Origin: Glaciecola sp. HTCC2999
GTDB taxonomy: Bacteria > Pseudomonadota > Gammaproteobacteria > Enterobacterales > Alteromonadaceae
Reading direction: 5' to 3'
DNA length: 64,000 nt
NCBI RefSeq assembly: GCF_000155775.1
Contig: NZ_DS989814.1
Location: forward strand, 126,360-190,359
Positions within the stretch are counted from its first letter, which is position 1. Every line of letters starts with the position of its first letter. Position numbers and translations under genes: made by a program. Below, in pieces: positions 8,977 to 18,042 of this stretch. The notes under the pieces are model-generated. The model did not search any database. It saw only the letters and a list, made by a program, of their open reading frames with translations, and was not told the DNA's origin.

Positions 8977-10389
8977 ATGGGCCAGCATCAGAATTTTAAA
9001 AATAGAAGATTTAGTTCGTTAATCATATCTGAAGCGTTATTAATCTCTTATATTTTATACATTACATTTTATGTGGTTAAGTTTTTAGATCCTGCTGCTC
9101 CAGATTTGGATACTTCATATATACCATTTATTGTCACATTTACTTTTTTTATTTTGATGAGCTCACTGTCTCTTGGTTTATATGAACCTAAATTGCGTGA
9201 GTCTATTCGTGGTATTGTCCGACGTATTTTCGTGGCTAACGGTCTTGCTTTCTTTGCAATGTATGTCATCACGATTATCTTTTTCCGTGAGATTTTGATA
9301 CATCCTTACTATTTTGTGGTGAGTATAGGGCTCTCGATTACTAGCGTTTCTGTATTTAGATTCTTTATGGTCCGCTATGGTTCATTGGGGTTAGCGAAGA
9401 GTCGCATTGTCATTTTAGGTGCCGGGGAACGCGCGTCAACGATTGAGCAAAAAATGCGTCGTGCTTCAGATCGTCGAAGTTTTGACGTTGTCGGTTTTAT
9501 CCCTGTTGCAGGAGATGATATGGAGAATGGGATTAAAAAAGAACCTGTTCTCGACATTGATATTGAGAATTCACTTAAGGCATTTGTGGTTGAAAATGAA
9601 ATTAATGAAGTGGTGATAGCAGCGGATCAACGCCGTGGCACATTACCGATTGAAGTCTTATTTGACTGTCGTATGCACGGAGTACAAATCTCTGATTTAT
9701 TAGACTTTATGGAACGTGAAACAGGTCAGATCATGGTCAATCTAATGTACCCGAGTTGGTTGATTTATTCTAAAGGATTTGAATCACAAAGCTATCTTAG
9801 ACAAATCAGAAATTATAGCTTTAATGTATTTTTAGCTACACTGGTATTGTTATTTGTGTGGCCTTTTATGTTACTTACCGCATTAATTATCTATGTTGAT
9901 GATGGTCGTAAAACAGGGGCGTCAGTATTTTATAAACAAGTTCGCGTCGGTAAAAATGGTGAACCGTTTTCCATCTATAAGTTTCGTAGTATGGGTATTG
10001 ATGCTGAAAAAAATGGTGCTCAATGGGCGGATAAAAACGATGTACGAGTGACACGTGTAGGTGGTTTTATACGTAAATACCGATTAGATGAGTTGCCTCA
10101 ATTGTATAATGTATTTAAAGGCGATATGTCTTTTGTCGGGCCTCGCCCAGAGAGACCTGAGTTTGTTGAACAATTAGAACAGGCAATCCCTTTTTACTCC
10201 AAACGTCATAATGTTAAACCAGGATTAGCTGGGTGGGCACAGTTAAATTACCCTTACGGTGCGAGTATTGAAGATGCTGAAGGAAAGTTAAAATATGATT
10301 TATATTATGTCAAACATCAAAGCTTTTTACTCGATATTCTAGTCCTTATTAGAACTATTGAAGTGGTATTATTTGGTAAAGGTCAGTAA
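8977..10389 (+). CDS. Polyprenyl-phosphate sugar-1-phosphate transferase, PEP-CTERM/EpsB type
   Basis: 470 aa. The N-terminal half has about four membrane segments (SEALLISYILYITFYVV, FIVTFTFFILMSSLSL, FFAMYVITIIF, YYFVVSIGLSITSVSVF) and a nucleotide-binding-like IVILGAGERA fold. ERETGQIMVNLMYPSWLIYSKGF resembles the hallmark of the exosortase-associated sugar transferases. A further membrane helix (about 285-307) leads to the bacterial sugar transferase domain with KFRSM, RKYRLDELPQLYNVFKGDMSFVGPRPERPEF. Such enzymes start exopolysaccharide repeat-unit assembly by moving a sugar phosphate to undecaprenyl phosphate. No other polysaccharide gene is nearby. AGGAAG precedes the ATG. Confidence 0.88.
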   Translation: MGQHQNFKNRRFSSLIISEALLISYILYITFYVVKFLDPAAPDLDTSYIPFIVTFTFFILMSSLSLGLYEPKLRESIRGIVRRIFVANGLAFFAMYVITIIFFREILIHPYYFVVSIGLSITSVSVFRFFMVRYGSLGLAKSRIVILGAGERASTIEQKMRRASDRRSFDVVGFIPVAGDDMENGIKKEPVLDIDIENSLKAFVVENEINEVVIAADQRRGTLPIEVLFDCRMHGVQISDLLDFMERETGQIMVNLMYPSWLIYSKGFESQSYLRQIRNYSFNVFLATLVLLFVWPFMLLTALIIYVDDGRKTGASVFYKQVRVGKNGEPFSIYKFRSMGIDAEKNGAQWADKNDVRVTRVGGFIRKYRLDELPQLYNVFKGDMSFVGPRPERPEFVEQLEQAIPFYSKRHNVKPGLAGWAQLNYPYGASIEDAEGKLKYDLYYVKHQSFLLDILVLIRTIEVVLFGKGQ

Positions 10390-10425
10390 GTCGTTGACTG
10401 CAACGAGTTTTCTCATTACTACAAC

Positions 10426-10462
10426 AACTGGCATCAAATATGAGTTAATGATGCCAGTTTTT
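10426..10462 (+). terminator. Intrinsic terminator after sugar transferase gene
   Basis: Perfect stem AACTGGCATCA (10426-10436)/TGATGCCAGTT (10449-10459), ending in a run of Ts. It lies between two convergent genes and could also stop glcB transcription weakly. Confidence 0.8.
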
Positions 10463-10483
10463 AAATAAAACAATTACACTGAA

Positions 10484-12649
10484 TTATCTTAATCGGGCCT
10501 TCATTTCACGGCGACGTTCGTGTAAAAGTGGTTCGGTATATCCGCTAGGTTGTATGGTACCAAGTACGATTAAATCTCTTGCCGCTTGAAAGCCTACCGC
10601 ATCATGGTAATTGGGATACATAGGAATGTATTCATTATCATCGATATTTTGCTCATCGACTAATTTCGCCATACGAGCCAATGTTTCATCAATTTGTGTA
10701 AGCGTGACGACATCATGTGTTAGCCAGTTAGCAATATGTTGAGCTGAAATGCGTAACGTCGCACGGTCTTCCATCAAACCCACATTATTAATATCAGGAA
10801 CTTTTGAACAGCCAACACCTTGATGCACCCAACGTACTACATAACCTAATATACCTTGTATATTATTATCGAGTTCCCATTGTATAGACTCTGGACTTAA
10901 GACTCGAGTAGGCTCTAATAGCGGTATATCTAAAATGGTATCGATGCCATCAAATTCACTATTGTCCAGGCTTGCTTGTACACCATACACATCAACTTGA
11001 TGATAATGCAGGGCGTGTAGAGTCGCAGCAGTAGGTGATGGAACCCAAGCGGTATTCGCACCTGATTGAGGATGACCAATCTTAGCTTCCATCATATTCG
11101 CCATTTGATCGGGAATGGGCCACATGCCTTTCCCTATCTGAGCTTTGCCTGACATACCAGCCCTTAAACCCGTGACGACATTCGCTGTTTCATATGCCGC
11201 GATCCATGGGCGTTGTTTTAATTCTGCTTTGGGAGCAAATACGCCTTTATACATCGAAGTATGAATTTCATCTCCAGTGCGATCTAAGAATCCAGTATTA
11301 ATAAAGACCACACGATGCTGAGCCTGTTCGATACAAGCTTTGAGATTAATCGATGTCCGACGTTCTTCATCCATGATCCCAATTTTAATGGTATGGCGGT
11401 TAAGATGAAGTAAATCTTCAATCGCATTGAATAGGTCATCACTGAATTTAACTTCATCAGGTCCATGCATTTTGGGTTTTACGATATAAATGCTACCTGT
11501 TTGAGAGTTCGTAAATTGACTGTTACGCTGTAAATCATGTAATGCAATGAGTGATGTGATCACGCCATCCATGATCCCTTCAAAGATGGGCTGCTCATCA
11601 AACAAGATCGCATCATTCGTCATCAAATGACCCACATTACGAACAAACATTAAGCTACGCCCTTTTAGGGTGATTTCATCGCCATTAATCCCTGTGTATT
11701 GTCGGTCTGCATTCATCTTACGGGTAATGGTTTGACCATTTTTAGTCATTGTTAAATGCAATGACCCTTGCATCAAGCCTAACCAATTTTGATAAACGAG
11801 AGTTTTATCTTCTGCATCTACGGCTGCTACTGAGTCTTCACAATCCATGATGGTACTCAGTGCCGATTCTACTAATATATCTTTAATATTAGCTGGATCA
11901 ACCGATCCAATCGGGTGGTTTGCATCAATTTGTAATTCAATATGTAAACCGTTGTGCTGAATTAAAATAGCGGATGGTGAGCTAATGTCACCTTGGTAGC
12001 CTATGCATTGTTCAGGTGCTCGCAACTCAGTCGTATCGCCATCAGCGAGTGTAATAGACAAGCCAGTAGGTGATAAGGTATATGCGATTGCATCTAAATG
12101 AGAGCCAGTAGCTAGCGGTGCAATATCGTTAAGATAGATGCGAGCTTGTTTGATGACAGCTTGTCCTCGAACGGGGTTATATGTCGCTGTTTTTTCGGCA
12201 CCATTCTCATCACTTAATACATCGGTGCCGTAGAGTGCATCATATAAACTGCCCCATCGAGCATTAGCAGCATTTAAGGCATATCGAGCATTATTGATAG
12301 GCACGACTAGCTGTGGTCCTGCCATCGTCGCTAATTCAGGATCAACATTCGCTGTTGTGATCCTAAAATCATCTGGTTCGGGAACAAGATAACCGATAGT
12401 TTGAAGAAACGCTTTATATTCGGCAAAGGAATCCGTTTTGTGGTCTTGATGATACGCATCAATTTTAGCTTGAAGTTTGTCACGAGTATCTAATAACGCA
12501 ATGTTTCTAGGGGTGAAATCGGCCAGTATGGCCTCAAATCCATGCCAAAATGCATCAGCGTCAATCCCTGTGTTTGGTAAAACGGATGTGTTAATAAATT
12601 GAGCCAGTGTGGTGTCAATATGTAATCGACTCTGCGTTAAATATGGCAT
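10484..12649 (-). CDS. glcB: Malate synthase G
   Basis: Condenses glyoxylate with acetyl-CoA to malate, completing the glyoxylate shunt. It is 721 aa, the long monomeric G isoform (E. coli GlcB 723), not the ~530-aa AceB type. Recognisable segments are ESALSTIMDCEDSVAAVDAEDK, RSLMFVRNVGHLMTNDAI, AGMSGKAQIGKGMWP, and near the C-terminus GVGCSKVPDINNVGLMEDRATLRIS, which contains the conserved Cys and catalytic Asp. A TTG at 12655 is in frame, but the ATG at 12649 has AGGA 9 nt upstream and fits the family (MPYLTQSRL). It lies next to a LysR regulator and aceA on the same strand. Confidence 0.96.
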   Translation of the reverse strand: MPYLTQSRLHIDTTLAQFINTSVLPNTGIDADAFWHGFEAILADFTPRNIALLDTRDKLQAKIDAYHQDHKTDSFAEYKAFLQTIGYLVPEPDDFRITTANVDPELATMAGPQLVVPINNARYALNAANARWGSLYDALYGTDVLSDENGAEKTATYNPVRGQAVIKQARIYLNDIAPLATGSHLDAIAYTLSPTGLSITLADGDTTELRAPEQCIGYQGDISSPSAILIQHNGLHIELQIDANHPIGSVDPANIKDILVESALSTIMDCEDSVAAVDAEDKTLVYQNWLGLMQGSLHLTMTKNGQTITRKMNADRQYTGINGDEITLKGRSLMFVRNVGHLMTNDAILFDEQPIFEGIMDGVITSLIALHDLQRNSQFTNSQTGSIYIVKPKMHGPDEVKFSDDLFNAIEDLLHLNRHTIKIGIMDEERRTSINLKACIEQAQHRVVFINTGFLDRTGDEIHTSMYKGVFAPKAELKQRPWIAAYETANVVTGLRAGMSGKAQIGKGMWPIPDQMANMMEAKIGHPQSGANTAWVPSPTAATLHALHYHQVDVYGVQASLDNSEFDGIDTILDIPLLEPTRVLSPESIQWELDNNIQGILGYVVRWVHQGVGCSKVPDINNVGLMEDRATLRISAQHIANWLTHDVVTLTQIDETLARMAKLVDEQNIDDNEYIPMYPNYHDAVGFQAARDLIVLGTIQPSGYTEPLLHERRREMKARLR

Positions 12650-12680
12650 CTTCAATATCCTATCAATGAGTTAAACTAAG

Positions 12681-12724
12681 GTTAGTATATTGAGAAAATT
12701 TGATAATGTTTAGATTATACTAAC
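12681..12724. promoter_or_regulatory. Inverted repeat in glcB promoter region
   Basis: Perfect 9-bp arms GTTAGTATA (12681-12689) and TATACTAAC (12716-12724) are separated by 26 bp. On the minus strand the upstream arm includes a TAGTATAAT -10-like stretch. A protein-binding site controlling glcB is possible; no terminator is seen between the LysR gene and glcB. Confidence 0.35.
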
Positions 12725-12771
12725 TATTCTAGCCATTCATGAGGTGAATGATATTTGCCGTTTTATTGGCA

Positions 12772-13716
12772 TTAAGATCCATTCATCCGCTCTGAAACAT
12801 CAGCAATTAATCGGCGTAACCAAATATGCCCTGCATCATGTTGTAATAATGCACTCCATGCCATTTTTAGGGCGATGGGCGGTATATCAAAAGGGGGTGG
12901 GAGCACCACAATATCAGGATCATCTTTAAAAATTTTGGCTGCGCGACTGGGTAACGTTGCAATTAAATTTTGGGTTTTTGCTAGCTGCAATGCAGCATGA
13001 TAATGTCGAGTAAATACTCTAATTTGGCGTTGCTTACCAATTTTTGTTAGTTCTGCATCAACCCAGCCTAGCTTTTGAACTTCATTCGGGTCAATACCTA
13101 CACCAATACCAAATCCTGTTTTACTGACCCATATATGCTGGCCTGATAGGTAATTGTCTAGGTTGAAATTCTCACAGCGCGGATTGTTTTTGTTAAGGAC
13201 ACAGGCAAATTGATCATACCAGATGACTTTTTGATGGAAGGAGAGGGGTAACTCATCAAAGCGGTTGATTGCCATGTCGACTTTACCTTGTTCGACATCG
13301 TGAAATGTAACGTCTGATGGCGTAATTAAGTCCAAAGTAATATTCGGAGCCTTATAGCTAAGCTCTTCAATCAGTTCTAACAGTAACGTTGATTCGGCAT
13401 AATCAGAAGCCATAATTCTGAAAGTGCGCGTAGATGTTTCTGGATTAAATTCAGTCTCAGGTTGAATGGATGACTCTAACTTACTCAATACATCGCGAAT
13501 CGTTGGCTGTAATTCTAGCGCACGTTTAGTTGGGGTCATGCCATCACTGGTTCTGACTAATAATGGATCCTTAAATAAATCACGCAAACGTTTTAGTCCA
13601 TTACTCATTGCAGGTTGGGTAATACTTAGTTGGTTAGCGGCTTTAGTTACACTGCCCTCGCGTAACAACACATCGAGGTATACCAATAAGTTTAAGTCAA
13701 TTTTTGCAATATTCAT
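12772..13716 (-). CDS. LysR-family transcriptional regulator next to glyoxylate shunt genes
   Basis: 314 aa. The N-terminal winged helix-turn-helix is LNLLVYLDVLLREGSVTKAANQLSITQPAMSNGLKRLRDLF (about 8-48), followed by a typical substrate-binding domain (FRIMASDYAESTLLLELIEEL onward). The ATG at 13716 is preceded by AGGCG and matches the usual LysR N-terminus; an upstream in-frame start at 13749 adds 11 unconserved residues. Its position between aceA and glcB suggests control of the shunt, which is inference. A perfect dyad with an 11-bp centre lies 54-80 bp upstream and is a likely autoregulatory site. Confidence 0.93.
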   Translation of the reverse strand: MNIAKIDLNLLVYLDVLLREGSVTKAANQLSITQPAMSNGLKRLRDLFKDPLLVRTSDGMTPTKRALELQPTIRDVLSKLESSIQPETEFNPETSTRTFRIMASDYAESTLLLELIEELSYKAPNITLDLITPSDVTFHDVEQGKVDMAINRFDELPLSFHQKVIWYDQFACVLNKNNPRCENFNLDNYLSGQHIWVSKTGFGIGVGIDPNEVQKLGWVDAELTKIGKQRQIRVFTRHYHAALQLAKTQNLIATLPSRAAKIFKDDPDIVVLPPPFDIPPIALKMAWSALLQHDAGHIWLRRLIADVSERMNGS

Positions 13717-13769
13717 GGTTAAGTCGCCTATACGTCGTAGAAACACCATTATAAATTTATTTGATTATA

Positions 13770-13796
13770 ATTCATTACGATATTAGTCTAATGAAT
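13770..13796. promoter_or_regulatory. Candidate LysR-type operator (dyad with 11-bp spacer)
   Basis: ATTCATTA (13770-13777) and TAATGAAT (13789-13796) are perfect inverted arms around exactly 11 bp, giving the T-N11-A geometry typical of LysR-type binding sites. It lies just upstream of the LysR gene start at 13716. Confidence 0.55.
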
Positions 13797-13856
13797 GTGG
13801 TTTTATATTATTTTATCTTAACTATTTGTGTCTCATGTGTGACATCATCGACCAAT

Positions 13857-13882
13857 AAAAAACCCAGCCGAAGCTGGGTTTT
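13857..13882 (-). terminator. Intrinsic terminator after aceA
   Basis: Read on the minus strand: AAAACCCAGC, loop TTCG, GCTGGGTTTTTT. This is a perfect stem with a UUCG tetraloop and a U-run, 24 bp after the aceA stop. It separates aceA from the LysR gene. Confidence 0.9.
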
Positions 13883-13905
13883 GAGATGAATTGATGCGTT
13901 TGATA

Positions 13906-15498
13906 TTAGTCGAATTGATTCATTGTATTATCTTCACCAGATGCTTTTAATGCTTGGTCGCCAGAGAAGTATTCTTTATGAGTATCACCTAAATCAGAAC
14001 CCGCCATAGCTTGGTGTTTAACACACGCTAAACCTTGACGTAATTCTTGACGTTGAACGCCTTTCACATAAGCAAGCATACCTTGGTCACCGAAGTACCC
14101 TTTCGCTAAGTTATCTGTTGATAACGCCGCTGTGTGGTATGTCGGTAATGTAATTAAGTGATGGAAAATACCTGCTTCACGTGCTGCATCTGCTTGGAAA
14201 GTTCTAACTTTCTCATCAGCTTCCGCTGCTAGCTCTGTATCGTCATATTCTACAGACATCAAGTTTGCTCGGTCATATGCAGATACGTCTTTACCTGCTT
14301 CTGTCCATAAATCAAAGATTTGTTGACGGAAGTTTAATGTCCAGTTAAATGATGGAGAGTTGTTATATACCAGTTTGGCATTAGGCACTGTTTCGCGAAT
14401 TGCGTTAACCATTTCTGCGATTTGACCTACGTGAGGCTTTTCTGTCTCAATCCACAATAGATCAGCACCGTTTTGTAAAGAAGTAACACAATCTAATACA
14501 ACACGATCAAAACCTGTATTGTCTTTAAACTTATATAAACCATTAGGTAAACGTACAGGTTTAACAATTTCGTTATTAAGTTTCATGACAGTATCGCCAT
14601 TCGCAAGTGCATTTAAATCTTCTACGGGTGAAACTTCTAAGAATGCATTGTATTGTTCAGCCAAATCACCTTCGGTATTTGATACTGGGATTTTTTGTGT
14701 CAGACCAGCACCTAGTGAATCGGTGCGTGCTACGATCACACCATCATCAACACCTAATTCAAGAAATGCATAACGAACAGCATTTATTTTTGCTAAGAAA
14801 TCTTCATGCGGTACAGTTACTTTACCGTCTTGGTGACCGCATTGCTTAGCGTCTGATACTTGGTTTTCAATTTGAATACAACATGCACCGGCTTCAATCA
14901 TTTTCTTAGCTAATAAGTACGTCGCTTCTTCGTTACCAAATCCCGCATCGATATCAGCAATAATAGGTACAACATGAGTTTCAAAATTATCAATTTTTGC
15001 TTGTACTGCAGCAACATCACCGCCGTTAGCTTTTGCTTTATCTAACTCGTTAAATAAGTTACCTAGTTCACGTGAATCTGCCTGGCGAAGGAATGTATAT
15101 AGCTCTTCGATAAGTGCCGGCACTGAAGTTTTTTCATGCATTGATTGGTCAGGAAGTGGACCAAACTCAGAGCGAAGTGCTGCTACCATCCAACCTGAAA
15201 GGTATAAATAAGACTTGTCAGTAGTACCTTGATGCTTTTTCACTGCAAGCATTTTTTGTTGGCCAACAAATCCATGCCAGCAACCTAAAGACTGTGTGTA
15301 TTGTGCTGAATCGGCATCATAATCAGCCATGTCTTTACGCATAATACCTGCAGTATATTTAGCAATGTCTAAACCTGTTTTAAAACGATTCTGCGCCTTC
15401 ATGCGAGCTGCATACTCTGGGCTGATCGCGTTCCAAGCACTACCTTGTTCTTTAATTAACGCAGCGAATGCCGCTTGGTCTTGTTGATATTGAGACAT
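13906..15498 (-). CDS. aceA: Isocitrate lyase
   Basis: Splits isocitrate into glyoxylate and succinate, the first shunt step. It is 530 aa, the long form found in Pseudomonas and Alteromonadales rather than the 434-aa E. coli form. Active-site signature KQCGH (the KKCGH variant) lies in QVSDAKQCGHQDGKVTVP, and IADIDAGFGNEEATYLLAKKMIEAGA supplies Mg2+-binding aspartates. Start ATG with AGGA 8 nt upstream. It has its own terminator downstream and a 443-bp upstream region shared with the divergent alkaline phosphatase gene. Confidence 0.97.
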   Translation of the reverse strand: MSQYQQDQAAFAALIKEQGSAWNAISPEYAARMKAQNRFKTGLDIAKYTAGIMRKDMADYDADSAQYTQSLGCWHGFVGQQKMLAVKKHQGTTDKSYLYLSGWMVAALRSEFGPLPDQSMHEKTSVPALIEELYTFLRQADSRELGNLFNELDKAKANGGDVAAVQAKIDNFETHVVPIIADIDAGFGNEEATYLLAKKMIEAGACCIQIENQVSDAKQCGHQDGKVTVPHEDFLAKINAVRYAFLELGVDDGVIVARTDSLGAGLTQKIPVSNTEGDLAEQYNAFLEVSPVEDLNALANGDTVMKLNNEIVKPVRLPNGLYKFKDNTGFDRVVLDCVTSLQNGADLLWIETEKPHVGQIAEMVNAIRETVPNAKLVYNNSPSFNWTLNFRQQIFDLWTEAGKDVSAYDRANLMSVEYDDTELAAEADEKVRTFQADAAREAGIFHHLITLPTYHTAALSTDNLAKGYFGDQGMLAYVKGVQRQELRQGLACVKHQAMAGSDLGDTHKEYFSGDQALKASGEDNTMNQFD

Positions 15499-15941
15499 AG
15501 TCTTTATCCTTTATGTTGTGTGTAGGGTGGCGTGAATGATGACAATGTCAACGTTCACTGCAGACAAATTCATATTAGGACGCAAAGAATAATAAATAAA
15601 ATAAATAATTACGATTACCTTTATTTCTCTCATGAATGAACTGTTGATATGTTTAGTATTTAACGAATTTAGGCTATTAAACGCTTTTATGTTGGGGTTT
15701 CACTTGGGATTTACATTGTATATAAGGCTATGGTCGTTCATCCCAAAGTTGTATTTTTTCAATTAATTAATTCATGCTATGAATGCTGAGGATGGTTTTC
15801 ATTCATAGTTATTTGTGTCGTTAACGTGTGTTTAACAATGTGACTAGAGAGCCATGTCATAAAAGCTTCTTATTTAAAGATTTGAACCCTTTGATTTAGC
15901 CGTTACAATAGAATCTATTATTTTTCTTTTTTTCAGGATGT
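15499..15941. other. Intergenic region between divergent aceA and alkaline phosphatase gene
   Basis: 443 bp without a credible gene; it should hold both promoters. The clearest structure is an inverted repeat CTATGAATG (15777-15785)/CATTCATAG (15800-15808) with a 14-bp spacer, overlapped by TTCATGCTATGAA (15771-15783). The rest is AT-rich with no convincing RNA or ORF. Confidence 0.6.
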
Positions 15942-15947
15942 ATGCTG

Positions 15948-17303
15948 ATGAAATTTTTGCCTATGTTATCCCTTAGTATGAGCTCACTGTTATTGTCTGC
16001 ATGTGTCATTGTGACGCCTGATATCGTCGTTAACAAAGACGATGTAATAGTGACAAGTGAACGTCCGAAAAATATTATTATGATTGTGTCCGATGGTATG
16101 GGGCCAGCTTATACTACGGCATATCGCTATTACGCCGATGATCCTGCGACAACACAGCTCGATAATACCATTTTCGATCAATGGCATATTGGAAACGCAT
16201 CTACTTATCCTGCGGAAGTCTCGGGCTTAGTTACTGATTCTGCCGCTAGTGCGACAGCCTTATCTTCTGGTATAAAGAGTTATAATGGAGCGATTGGTCT
16301 AGACGCGAATAAACAACCGGTGAACACTGTCTTGCATCGCGCCAAATCAAAAGGAATGAAAACAGGTCTCGCGGTGACTTCACAAATTGTTCACGCCACA
16401 CCGGCCGCTTATGTCGCGCATAATGAAAGTCGTCGCAACTACAATGAAATTGCTGATAGCTTTTTCGATGATCGCTTACATGGCAGTATCAAAGTTGATG
16501 TGATGCTAGGCGGCGGGACTGATTATTTTATCCGTGAAGACCGTGATTTAACTGCTGAGTTTGTTGCACAAGGCTATCAGTACATAGATGATTATGGACA
16601 ACTTCCTCGTTTAAATACAAAAGGCGGAGCATTGGGCTTATTTGCCCCTTCAGGTTTACCTTGGGCACTGGATGATACCAATCCTACGCGTTTAAAAGAT
16701 ATGGCACAGACAGCAGTACGTCTTCTGGAAAATGAACAAGGATATTTCTTATTACTAGAAGCCAGTCAAGTTGATTGGGCAGGGCATGGCCGTGATATCA
16801 ATTCTGCGATGGCAGAGATGCATGATTTACATGTGATGCTCGAATGGTTAAGTGAATATCAACAAAAGCACCCTGACACTTTAGTGGTGATGACGGCTGA
16901 TCATAGTACTGGAGGGCTGACTTTAGGGGCGAATGGTGATTATCGTTGGGAGCCAGAAATACTCCATAATATTGTTCAGTCAGTGCCGAGCATGATTGAA
17001 TTTATCAAAGCATCCGCTTTAACACCACAACAACGTCTTGCTTACATCCAGTCAGCGTTACAATTTGACCTGACCGAGGAAGAAATCCAAGCTGTATTTG
17101 CAATGGATATGAGTGCTGAAAATCGACCACTAGAGGCTGTCATTAAAGCATTCATTGACCGTAAAACGAATACGGGATGGACGACATGGGGTCACACCGC
17201 TGTCGACGTACAAGTATTTGCCATAGGACCTGGTGCGAGTAAATTTGCAGGCCATCAAGATAATACGGATATCGCGAAGTCTATATTTGAATTGTTGGAT
17301 TAG
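15948..17303 (+). CDS. Lipoprotein alkaline phosphatase (PhoA superfamily)
   Basis: 451 aa. Signal peptide of lipoprotein type: MKFLPMLSLSMSSLLLSAC with Cys19 as the lipidated residue, so it is membrane-anchored outside the cytoplasm. Metal-site motif IIMIVSDGMGPAY, nucleophile region VTDSAASATALSSG (serine after Asp), QVDWAGHG and VMTADHSTGG zinc-ligand segments identify the alkaline phosphatase family (phosphomonoester hydrolysis). An in-frame ATG at 15942 lies only 3 nt from AGGA; the ATG at 15948 has a 9-nt spacer and is preferred. It ends back-to-back with the convergent downstream gene, with no spacer or terminator. Confidence 0.93.
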   Translation: MKFLPMLSLSMSSLLLSACVIVTPDIVVNKDDVIVTSERPKNIIMIVSDGMGPAYTTAYRYYADDPATTQLDNTIFDQWHIGNASTYPAEVSGLVTDSAASATALSSGIKSYNGAIGLDANKQPVNTVLHRAKSKGMKTGLAVTSQIVHATPAAYVAHNESRRNYNEIADSFFDDRLHGSIKVDVMLGGGTDYFIREDRDLTAEFVAQGYQYIDDYGQLPRLNTKGGALGLFAPSGLPWALDDTNPTRLKDMAQTAVRLLENEQGYFLLLEASQVDWAGHGRDINSAMAEMHDLHVMLEWLSEYQQKHPDTLVVMTADHSTGGLTLGANGDYRWEPEILHNIVQSVPSMIEFIKASALTPQQRLAYIQSALQFDLTEEEIQAVFAMDMSAENRPLEAVIKAFIDRKTNTGWTTWGHTAVDVQVFAIGPGASKFAGHQDNTDIAKSIFELLD

Positions 17304-18008
17304 TTATTGATTCAAGAAAGTATCAATTTCTTCACCGGTCAATTTTTTCATTTGCATAAAAATATACATGATTGCAGTGATGAGCATGATCATGCTGGGG
17401 ATGACAATAACAGGATAACTCAGTGCGGTCATGCGGCCCAGCTCTTCGGTGTAAGCTGTTGTGCCGGGCTCCGATACTAAAATCCATTTAGCTAATGCAT
17501 AGTTCAGTGTCGCAGAAAGAAAGAACGACGCGGCGACAATATAGTTACTGATATCAATTTTCTTTTCAAATTCAGCTACTTTGTTGATGCTGACTAAACG
17601 TTCGTTTAGTTTTGGCCAATTAATTATGGCTTCATTAAGTACTAATACTTTGATCAATGGCTTTTTCATATAGCGGGTCACTAATACAGCGATACCGATT
17701 AGCGCTGGGATAGCTGCTTCTTTTATAGCGATATATTCTGCAGGTAATTTTAATAAGCTAATCCCACCAGTTAATAAAACACTCACAATTCCTAGGACAG
17801 AGAAAAAATTGACTTTTTTGGTTTGTAGCAACTCATACAAACCATAGCCAACAGGAAAAGCTAATGCTACCGCTATACTCCATAATGGGCCTAAATACTC
17901 TGGTTTACTCGCATAGGTCATGATCACAACGGGAATGATGATGTTAAATGCAAGATTCGCTAGCATATTCTGTTGTTGTGGTTTGGTATGAGGAGTTGAA
18001 TTGGGCAC
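17304..18008 (-). CDS. VC0807-type multipass membrane protein
   Basis: 234 aa with about six hydrophobic segments, starting AFNIIIPVVIMTYAS and SIAVALAFPVGYGLYELL, then NFFSVLGIVSVLLTGGISLL and AAIPALIGIAVLV, ending IVIPSMIMLITAIMYIFMQM. The pattern LGPLWSIAVALAFPVGYGLY...KVNFFSVLGIVSVLLTGG matches proteins annotated as VC0807 family; function unknown. GTG start with AGGAA upstream. It is last in a minus-strand cluster after ygiC, with a 34-bp gap. Confidence 0.8.
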   Translation of the reverse strand: MPNSTPHTKPQQQNMLANLAFNIIIPVVIMTYASKPEYLGPLWSIAVALAFPVGYGLYELLQTKKVNFFSVLGIVSVLLTGGISLLKLPAEYIAIKEAAIPALIGIAVLVTRYMKKPLIKVLVLNEAIINWPKLNERLVSINKVAEFEKKIDISNYIVAASFFLSATLNYALAKWILVSEPGTTAYTEELGRMTALSYPVIVIPSMIMLITAIMYIFMQMKKLTGEEIDTFLNQ

Positions 18009-18042
18009 GAGATTAATTTCCTGTTGGATAATGGCGAGGAGT

